From an alpha proteobacterium AAP81b (GTDB taxonomy: Bacteria; Pseudomonadota; Alphaproteobacteria; Sphingomonadales; Sphingomonadaceae): 35,650 nucleotides of DNA. The stretch spans positions 1-35,650 of the forward strand of contig LJHX01000096.1 of NCBI GenBank assembly GCA_001295935.1, read 5' to 3'. Under the pieces are notes generated by a model, which saw only the letters and a list, made by a program, of their open reading frames with translations, had not been told where the DNA came from and did no database searches. This document shows, one piece after another, positions 1 through 5,225 of this stretch (position 1 is the stretch's first letter; every line of letters starts with the position of its first letter). Position numbers and translations under genes: made by a program.

Positions 1-258
1 CGAAGCGGTCGCCCGAAGGGCGATGACGGCGATTCAACAACCGTGAAAGCCGCTCTAGAGCCGACCCGGCTTTCGCAAGCACCTTCCCCGTCGCTCATAC
101 CGAGCGAAGTCGAGGCACGCCCAGCGGCGGGAGCGTGCTTCGACTTCGCTCGGCATGAGCGGCTGGCGCTTGCTCAGCAAAGGCGAGTTCGGTCCGGAGT
201 CCGGCTGCCACACTGCTTGGCGGAACCGCACAATCCGCATCACAAGCGTCACGATGAA
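1..258. other. Intergenic stretch upstream of pucBA
   Basis: I see no convincing complete gene here. One reading frame enters from the left edge and stops at a TGA at 44-46 after 14 codons. It could be the tail of an upstream gene but is too short to identify. A 7-bp inverted repeat (46-52 with 67-73) follows that stop directly and might end its transcript, though there are only three T residues after it. The palindromic repeat at 93-160 fills most of the rest. Open frames on both strands lack a ribosome-binding site and family resemblance. Confidence 0.5.
93..160. repeat. Palindromic intergenic repeat, copy 1
   Basis: Arms 93-120 and 133-160 are inverted copies matching at 26 of 28 positions around a 12-base loop. 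The core is CCGAGCGAAGTCGAGGCACG and its complement. The same element recurs at 7366-7439 and 34211-34284. This is the most diverged copy: the left arm has ATAC where the others have ATGC, and the right arm has GCTTCG for GCCTCG. It lies about 100 bases upstream of the pucB promoter and would form a long hairpin in RNA. Confidence 0.9.
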
Positions 259-286
259 TTGACACATTGATCTGTTGCGATATTTT
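259..286 (+). promoter_or_regulatory. Probable sigma-70-type promoter of pucBA
   Basis: A consensus -35 hexamer TTGACA (259-264) is followed after 16 bases by TATTTT (281-286), a fair -10. Transcription would start near 293 and give a leader of about 150 nt before pucB. The nine-base string TTGACACAT occurs at 259-267 and again at 285-293. The -10 sits inside the TGT-N12-ACA operator, as expected of a light- and oxygen-repressed antenna promoter. No start-site data were available, so the assignment rests on motif and position. Confidence 0.55.
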
Positions 287-290
287 GACA
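273..290. promoter_or_regulatory. PpsR/CrtJ-type operator
   Basis: A perfect TGT-N12-ACA palindrome (TGT 273-275, ACA 288-290) overlaps the proposed -10 of the pucBA promoter. This is the recognition pattern of PpsR/CrtJ, the aerobic repressor of bacteriochlorophyll, carotenoid and puc genes in purple bacteria. A one-mismatch site (CGT-N12-ACA, 247-264) lies 26 bases upstream, centre to centre. PpsR often binds paired sites. No ppsR gene is in the window. Confidence 0.65.
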
Positions 291-445
291 CATGCGCCGA
301 AAGGCCTTGTTTCAACCGTGACGCTGGCAGCGGGCGGCATGACCCTTGGGCGCAGGTGTTGCTGGCGGCCATGTGGTCGCGAAACGTGCCGGGGGGAGAG
401 ACGCTTTCGGCGCGCTGGGTGCCCAAGTCTCGGAAAGGTTGTCGT

Positions 446-598
446 ATGGAAGACGCAGAAAAAGTCTACCCGACCGGTCTCACGCCCAAGCAGGCGGAAG
501 AGATCCAGGACGGGTTGATGTGGGGGACGCGCATCTATTTCGGGATCGCGATTTTCGCCCATATCCTCGCCTATCTCTATTCACCCTGGCTGCACTAA
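446..598 (+). CDS. pucB: LH2 light-harvesting antenna, beta subunit
   Basis: This 50-residue single-span membrane protein is the beta polypeptide of a peripheral light-harvesting complex. It aligns without gaps to LH2 beta chains from Thr10 to the end: GLT near residue 11, GTR at 27-29, the B850 ligand His39 in AHILA, and the PWLH terminus. Core LH1 beta chains usually lack GTR and end in RPWL or RPWF, so LH2 is favoured. Arg29 matches the arginine that contacts B800 in known structures. Gln21 stands where almost all beta chains have His. The ATG at 446 was chosen because AAGG lies 7 bases upstream and the product then has normal length; an in-frame ATG at 275 would add a tail unlike the family. 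pucA follows after 12 bases. Confidence 0.93.
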   Translation: MEDAEKVYPTGLTPKQAEEIQDGLMWGTRIYFGIAIFAHILAYLYSPWLH

Positions 599-610
599 GG
601 GAGGCCCAGC

Positions 611-781
611 ATGAAAGAAGGACGTATCTGGCTGTATGTCAGCCCCACCGTCGGTCTGCCGCTGTTCTTCCTGGCGTTCATCACCGCGTCGCTGCTGGTG
701 CACGCTTCGATCCTGAGCAACACGACCTGGATGGCAAGCTTCTGGCAGGGTGGCGCCGCCACCGCCGCCAAGGCGCCCTGA
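611..781 (+). CDS. pucA: LH2 light-harvesting antenna, alpha subunit
   Basis: This 56-residue membrane polypeptide pairs with the beta chain to bind the B850 bacteriochlorophyll ring. It aligns without gaps to LH2 alpha chains: GRIWLYVSPTVG at the N-terminus, the ligand His31, TTW at 38-40 and WQGG at 45-48. The N-terminal Met, which ligates B800 in known LH2, is in the usual place. The tuning pair at 44-45 is Phe-Trp; B850 complexes usually have Tyr-Trp or Tyr-Tyr. A GGGAGG ribosome-binding site lies just upstream. The gene is followed by a strong terminator with no pufLM, so this is a stand-alone antenna operon and not the core puf operon. Confidence 0.93.
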   Translation: MKEGRIWLYVSPTVGLPLFFLAFITASLLVHASILSNTTWMASFWQGGAATAAKAP

Positions 782-824
782 CGCCGCGCGGCGCCGCCTC
801 GGCGGCGTCGTTCTGGCCAAGACG

Positions 825-856
825 AGGCCGGGGTCCAGCGATCCCGGCCTTTTTTG
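825..856 (+). terminator. Rho-independent terminator of pucBA
   Basis: A perfect 8-bp stem (AGGCCGGG at 825-832 with CCCGGCCT at 843-850) has a 10-base loop and is followed by a run of T at 850-855. The T-run is on the plus-strand side only, so it serves pucBA. pucC, which is convergent, ends 14 bases further on. Confidence 0.9.
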
Positions 857-869
857 GTGTCCTTGTGCC

Positions 870-2285
870 TCAGCGCCGCGGCCGGACCCCGAGCAACGGC
901 AGCATCGTCGCCAGGGTCACCACCAGCAGCACGATCTCGATGGCATAGACGATGACATAGCCCGTCGCCGCGGGTGGCCAGGGCAGGGCGACCGCCGGCG
1001 CCGCGACATCGCGCAGGAATCCGCCGAGCGCCGCGCCGACTCCCGCCGCTGTCGCCTGCGCCGCGCCCCAGCTGCCGAGCGCCAGCCCGATCTGCTCGCG
1101 TGGTGCGAAGTTCATCGTCGCCGTCAGCGTGCCATGGCCGAACAGCCCGCCGCCGAAACCGATCAGCAGCACACCGAGGACGAACAGCGGCACCAGCTGC
1201 AAGGGCGCGGCGAGAATCACCATCGCGAACGCCGGAATGCCGACCACGGCGCCGATCGTCGCCATGCGGAAGGGATCGAAGCCGCGGGCAAGAATGCGCG
1301 AGGCAAGCGCGAAGCCGAGCAGGCCGCCGCCGGCGAAGGTCGCCGTCAGCTTGGTGGTATCGCCGACGCCGAGCCCGAGGATCTGGCCGCCATAGGGTTC
1401 GAGCAGGATGTCTTCCATGCTGAAGGCCAGCGTGCCCAGCGCGACGGCGACGAGGCGGCGGACGGCATGCGGCTCGGCGGCGTAGAGCGCCCAGCTTTCG
1501 GCGAAGCTGCGGCCGGCTTCGACGCGGCGGCCGGGCGCACGCGCCTCCTGCTTCCACAGCGCCGCGAAGTTGAGCACGAAGGTGATGACCGCGGTCGCCT
1601 GAATGACCTGGATCAGCCGGCCGTGCGAGAAATCGGCGAGCGCCGCGCCGAACAGCAGCGCCGCGGCGATCATGCCGATCAGCAGCATCGAATACATCAG
1701 GCCGACGATATTGGGGTGCGAGGTCTCGGGGGCCTGGTCGGTGGCGAGCGCCAGCCCGACTGTCTGGGTGACATGGACGCCGGCGCCGACGAGGAGAAAG
1801 GCGATGCCGGCGCTGATCTGGCCGATCCACGCCGGCGCGCTGCCCGACTGGCCGGCACCCGCTAGCACCAGCAGCGCGAAGGGCATCATCGCCAGCCCGC
1901 CGAACTGCAACATGGTGCCGCGGAAGATATAGGGCACCCGCCGCCAGCCGAGCGCCGAGACATGGGTATCGGAGCGGAAACCGATCAGCGCGCGGAACGG
2001 CGCGAACAGCAGCGGCAGCGCCAGCATGACGCCGACGAGCGTCGCCGGCACGCCGAGTTCGACGATCATGACGCGATTGAGGGTGCCGACGAGCAGCACC
2101 AGCGAAATGCCGACCGACACCTGGATCAGCGACAGCCGCAGCAGCCGCGACAGCGGCAGGTCCTCGCTGGCGGCGTCGGCGAAGGGCAGGGCGCGGCTGC
2201 CCCAGCTCATCCACATCGACATGATGCCGCGGTTGACGCGGCCCATCGGGCGCGGCGCCGGTCGCGGCTTGCTGGCGTCAGTCAT
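870..2285 (-). CDS. pucC: PucC-family antenna assembly protein (MFS fold)
   Basis: A 471-residue polytopic membrane protein of the bacteriochlorophyll-delivery (BCD/PucC/LhaA) branch of the major facilitator superfamily. These proteins help assemble LH1 or LH2 by handling pigment or antenna subunits. Visible family marks are the N-terminal MSWGSRALPFADAA stretch, the LNRVMIVELGVPA segment after the first membrane span, the GFRSDTHVSALGWRRVPYI loop, and about 12 hydrophobic segments. Length is normal. Because it adjoins pucBA I name it pucC rather than lhaA; the branch cannot be settled by eye. It is convergent to pucBA, unlike the collinear pucBAC of Rhodobacter. A degenerate TGT-N12-GCA at 2353-2370, upstream of its start, may be a weak PpsR site. 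Confidence 0.88.
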   Translation of the reverse strand: MTDASKPRPAPRPMGRVNRGIMSMWMSWGSRALPFADAASEDLPLSRLLRLSLIQVSVGISLVLLVGTLNRVMIVELGVPATLVGVMLALPLLFAPFRALIGFRSDTHVSALGWRRVPYIFRGTMLQFGGLAMMPFALLVLAGAGQSGSAPAWIGQISAGIAFLLVGAGVHVTQTVGLALATDQAPETSHPNIVGLMYSMLLIGMIAAALLFGAALADFSHGRLIQVIQATAVITFVLNFAALWKQEARAPGRRVEAGRSFAESWALYAAEPHAVRRLVAVALGTLAFSMEDILLEPYGGQILGLGVGDTTKLTATFAGGGLLGFALASRILARGFDPFRMATIGAVVGIPAFAMVILAAPLQLVPLFVLGVLLIGFGGGLFGHGTLTATMNFAPREQIGLALGSWGAAQATAAGVGAALGGFLRDVAAPAVALPWPPAATGYVIVYAIEIVLLVVTLATMLPLLGVRPRR

Positions 2286-2352
2286 TGCTGCCGGTCGTCC
2301 CCCCTGTCGCGCGACCGATGGTCGCGGCGATCCTGAGGCGGCAAATGACTCC

Positions 2353-2370
2353 TGTGCGTGACGATTTGCA
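2353..2370. promoter_or_regulatory. Possible degenerate PpsR site upstream of pucC
   Basis: TGT-N12-GCA, one mismatch from the PpsR/CrtJ pattern, lies 68-85 bases upstream of the pucC start in the 105-base gap before the DUF1348 gene. A six-base pattern with one mismatch is expected by chance fairly often, so only the context makes it worth listing. Confidence 0.25.
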
Positions 2371-2390
2371 AGCGATCTGCGGGCCTTTTC

Positions 2391-2858
2391 CTACAGCCCG
2401 AGGTCGCTCAGCCCCGGATGGTCGGCCGGCCGCACCCCGGCGCGGTCCCAGTGGAAAAGCCGGTCGGCGGCGGCGATAGCGACATCGTTGATGCTGGCGT
2501 GCCGCTCGGCCATCAGGCCGTCGGCGTCGAAGGCCCAATTCTCATTGCCATGGCTGCGCCACCATTGGCCGGCGGCATCGTGCCATTCATAGACGAAGCG
2601 CACGGCGATGCGGTTGTCGGTGAAGGCCCAGAGCTCCTTGATCAGCCGGTATTCGAGTTCGCGCGCCCATTTGGCAGCGAGGAAGGCTTCGATTTCGGCG
2701 CGGCCGGTGAGGAAGCTGTGGCGGTTCCGCCAGCGGCTGTCCGGCGTGTAGGCGAGCGCGACGGCGGCAGGATCGCGGCCGTTCCAGGCGTCCTCGGCGC
2801 GGCGCACCTTGATGGCGGCGGTTTCGGCGGTGAAGGGCGGCAGCGGCGGGCGGGTCAT
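2391..2858 (-). CDS. DUF1348 family protein (NTF2/SnoaL-like fold)
   Basis: A 155-residue soluble protein. It matches the DUF1348 group of small NTF2-like proteins: an N-terminal [10 protein letters not shown] segment, then RWRNR, the [16 protein letters not shown] helix, RFVYEWHD, and a C-terminal HASINDVAI stretch. NTF2-like folds form an alpha-beta barrel with a pocket, and many act as isomerases or hydrolases, but no activity is established for this group as far as I know. Its ATG overlaps the stop of the PPOX-like gene by four bases (ATGA, 2855-2858), indicating translational coupling. GGGAG lies about 8 bases upstream of the start. Confidence 0.85.
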   Translation of the reverse strand: MTRPPLPPFTAETAAIKVRRAEDAWNGRDPAAVALAYTPDSRWRNRHSFLTGRAEIEAFLAAKWARELEYRLIKELWAFTDNRIAVRFVYEWHDAAGQWWRSHGNENWAFDADGLMAERHASINDVAIAAADRLFHWDRAGVRPADHPGLSDLGL

Positions 2859-3475
2859 TTCGTCGTCTCCCGGCCGGCTTTCAGCGCGGCGTTTTCGGCT
2901 TCCAGCGCGGCGAGGCGTTCATGCAGCGGTGCCATCGCGGCGGCGATTTCAGGCTCGGTCCAGCGCGGCGTAATGTGCTGGGGGCAGTTCCAGTCGCTCG
3001 CCGCGAGGTGCAGGACGAAGGCGCGCTCGGGCAGGGCGCGATAGCCCGGCACCGCCAGCGCCGCGGCGAGCGCCGGATCGTCGGCGAGGGGGCGGACTTC
3101 GAGACGCGCCAGCAGCTTCAAGCGGCGCTGGGCCGGATAATCGACCAGGATCAGCGCGACGCGCGGTTCGGTGACGCTGTTGCCGACGGTGAGGAACTGG
3201 CGATTGCCGCGATAATCGGCGAACGCCAGGGTATGGGCATCGAGGGCGCGAACGAAGCCCGGTGGCCCGCCGCGATGCTGGACATAGGGCCAGCCATCGG
3301 CCGAGACCGAGGCGAGGTAGAAACTGTCGCGCGCGGCGATGAAGGCGATGTCGGCGGCGGTCAGCCCGGGAAAGTCGGTCGCGTCGTCGAAGCGCGCATA
3401 GCTCGCGCGGCTGCCGTCGGCGGCCTGGGCGGCGCGCACCGCCGGCGTTGCGGTGAGGGCGAGGAAGGCGGGCAT
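2855..3475 (-). CDS. Pyridoxamine 5'-phosphate oxidase-like FMN-binding protein
   Basis: A 206-residue protein with the split-barrel fold of the PPOX-like family. Typical segments are [20 protein letters not shown], the FMN-pocket region [24 protein letters not shown] near the dimer interface, and [12 protein letters not shown], which is usual in the COG3576-type branch. The C-terminus ([18 protein letters not shown]) looks like a short coiled coil. Such proteins bind FMN or F420, but the substrate cannot be read from sequence. The start at 3475 has GAGGAG a few bases upstream; an open frame continues beyond it to 3838, antisense to nothing and overlapping the upstream gene, without a site. 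It is the second gene of the set read from 4071. Confidence 0.85.
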   Translation of the reverse strand: MPAFLALTATPAVRAAQAADGSRASYARFDDATDFPGLTAADIAFIAARDSFYLASVSADGWPYVQHRGGPPGFVRALDAHTLAFADYRGNRQFLTVGNSVTEPRVALILVDYPAQRRLKLLARLEVRPLADDPALAAALAVPGYRALPERAFVLHLAASDWNCPQHITPRWTEPEIAAAMAPLHERLAALEAENAALKAGRETTK

Positions 3476-3494
3476 GCTGATCTCCTCGGAAGTG

Positions 3495-3524
3495 CCCGGT
3501 GCCGCGGGGCAGCGCGGCACCGGG
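3495..3524 (-). other. Intercistronic hairpin
   Basis: A perfect 11-bp inverted repeat (3495-3505 with 3514-3524, 8-base loop) fills most of the 56-base gap between the AhpD-like gene and the PPOX-like gene. No T-run follows it on the minus strand, so it is more likely an mRNA-stabilising or processing hairpin than a full terminator. It could make the first gene more abundant than the next two. Confidence 0.6.
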
Positions 3525-3531
3525 GCGAAGC

Positions 3532-4071
3532 TTAGGCCGCCGCCGCGACGACCGGGAAGTCGATTTCGGTACGGGCGACGTTGTTGACGAAGTTGGTGAA
3601 GAAATTTTCCACCACCACCGCGACGATCTCGAGGATCTGGGCGTCGCTGAAGCCGGCGAGGCGAACGGCGGCGAGATCGGCGTCGCTGACCTGGCCGCGG
3701 GCTTCGGCGACCGCCTTGGCGAAGGCAACCGCGGCATTGGCACGGGCGTCGGCCGACTTGCCGATGCGCGCGGCGGCGATTTCCTCGGCGCTGAGCTTGG
3801 CGAGGTTGGTCGCCAGATAGCTGTGCGCCGACAGGCAATAGTCACAGCCGTTCACCTGCGCGGTGACCAGCGCGATGCGCTCGCGGGTCTTGACGTCGAG
3901 GCTCTTGCCGAGCGCGCCGCCAAGGCCGGTCATGCCCTGGAGGACCGCCGGGCTGAGGCCGGCGACGCGATAGAGGTTGGGGATGACGCCGAGCGACTTG
4001 TTGACGGCGTCGAGGATCGGCGCCGAGGCGGCGGGCAGGGTGGCGAGATCGGGGGTGGCAATACGGGGCAT
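3532..4071 (-). CDS. Carboxymuconolactone decarboxylase family protein (AhpD-like)
   Basis: A 179-residue all-helical protein of the AhpD-like peroxidase-related group. The catalytic-type motif is Cys76-Asp-Tyr-Cys79 followed by His83 (NGCDYCLSAH), which in AhpD relatives forms the redox-active disulfide and proton relay. The N-terminal IPNLYRVAGLSP stretch is also typical. The role is probably thiol-dependent peroxide or alkylhydroperoxide detoxification, not true carboxymuconolactone decarboxylation. The start at 4071 is preceded by AAGGAA; an open frame extends to 4176 but would run through the regulatory gap. First gene of a three-gene set, divergent from a LysR regulator. Confidence 0.88.
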   Translation of the reverse strand: MPRIATPDLATLPAASAPILDAVNKSLGVIPNLYRVAGLSPAVLQGMTGLGGALGKSLDVKTRERIALVTAQVNGCDYCLSAHSYLATNLAKLSAEEIAAARIGKSADARANAAVAFAKAVAEARGQVSDADLAAVRLAGFSDAQILEIVAVVVENFFTNFVNNVARTEIDFPVVAAAA

Positions 4072-4187
4072 GGGGTCGGTTCCTTGGCTTGGCGCCGGAC
4101 CAATCCGGCGACGCCACCCATCTAGGCCCTTCCCCGGAATGCGATAATCGGGCAGATCAGCAAGACATAATTGCACGAGAGGCGATA

Positions 4188-5105
4188 ATGGACCGGCTCG
4201 AAACGATGAAGGCCTTTGTCGCCGTCGCCCATGCCGGCAGCTTCGCCGGCGCGGCGCGGCAGCTGCGGCTGTCGCCGTCGGCGGTGACGCGCGCCGTCGG
4301 CGAGCTCGAAAGCCATCTCGGGCTGACCCTGTTCAACCGCTCGACGCGCGTCGTCAGCCTGACCGAGCGCGGGCGCATCCATCTCGACAGCGTCCGCGCC
4401 ATTCTCGACGAGATCGTCGCCGCCGAAGCCCGGGTGCGCGGCCAGGACGCCGCCCCGCGCGGGCTGCTGACGGTAACCGCGCCGGTGGTGTTCGGGCGGT
4501 TGCACGTGCTGGCGATCGTCAACACCATGCTCGCCGCCCATCCGGCGCTCAGCGTCCGGCTGGTCCTCGTCGATCGCGACATCAATCTCGTCGAAGAGGG
4601 CATCGACGTCGCCATCCGCATCGGCGCGCTCGCCGATTCGAGCCTGATCGCGACGAAGCTGGGCGAAGTCTGCCGCGCCGTCGTCGCCAGCCCGGCCTAT
4701 CTGGCGCGGCGCGGCGTGCCGGCGACCCCCGCCGACATTGCCGACCACGACATTATCGCCTTTGACGGCCTTTCTTCGGGGCTCGAGTGGCACTTCGCCG
4801 ATACCAGCATCCGCACCGCGCCGCGGCTGGCGGTCAACAGCGCCGACGCGGCGATCGCCGCCGCCGAAGCCGGGCTCGGCATCACCCGCACCCTGTCCTA
4901 CCAATTGCGCGATGCCGTCACCGCGGGGCGGCTGCAGTTGCTGCTCGGCGGCTTCACGCCGCCGCCGGTGCCGGTATCGGCGCTCTATCCGCCGCGGCGC
5001 TACACCTCGCCCAATGTCACGGCGTTCCTCGCCGCGGCGCGGGCGCGCTTTCGGGCCGCGCCGCTGGTGCCGGCGGCGGCCTGGGGAATCGCCGCGATCC
5101 GCTAA
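4188..5105 (+). CDS. LysR-family transcriptional regulator
   Basis: A 305-residue LysR-type regulator. Residues 1-60 hold the winged helix-turn-helix (MKAFVAVAHAGSFAGAARQL, then LSPSAVTRAVGELE and FNRSTR), and the rest is a periplasmic-binding-protein-like effector domain with the usual DVAIRIG and GLGI segments. GAGAGG lies 5 bases before the ATG at 4188. The 116-base gap to the divergent AhpD-like gene should hold its operator, and the string CGATAAT occurs in it twice (from 4142 and from 4183), although no clear T-N11-A box stands out. By context it controls the AhpD-like/PPOX-like/DUF1348 set and itself. The effector is unknown; this LysR subgroup often responds to aromatic or oxidative signals. 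Confidence 0.93.
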   Translation: MDRLETMKAFVAVAHAGSFAGAARQLRLSPSAVTRAVGELESHLGLTLFNRSTRVVSLTERGRIHLDSVRAILDEIVAAEARVRGQDAAPRGLLTVTAPVVFGRLHVLAIVNTMLAAHPALSVRLVLVDRDINLVEEGIDVAIRIGALADSSLIATKLGEVCRAVVASPAYLARRGVPATPADIADHDIIAFDGLSSGLEWHFADTSIRTAPRLAVNSADAAIAAAEAGLGITRTLSYQLRDAVTAGRLQLLLGGFTPPPVPVSALYPPRRYTSPNVTAFLAAARARFRAAPLVPAAAWGIAAIR

Positions 5106-5225
5106 TCGATCCACAGAAAATCGGCAAGGCCGGCGCGTTCCTGTCGTTTTCAGCATCAGGCTTCGCCGATCGGTAATATTGTATCGTTACGGCGCCACGG
5201 ATCGTTTCGTACAAGGATTTTCGGC

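Noticed and set aside
1-46. C-terminus of an upstream gene ending at TGA 44-46
   Set aside because: Only 14 codons are visible and nothing identifies a product; left as a remark, not a feature.
446-781. Core LH1 antenna genes (pufBA)
   Set aside because: Both chains carry LH2 features: GTR and the PWLH terminus in beta; KIW-type start, TTW and WQGG in alpha. Core LH1 chains have different ends, and no pufLM genes follow before the terminator.
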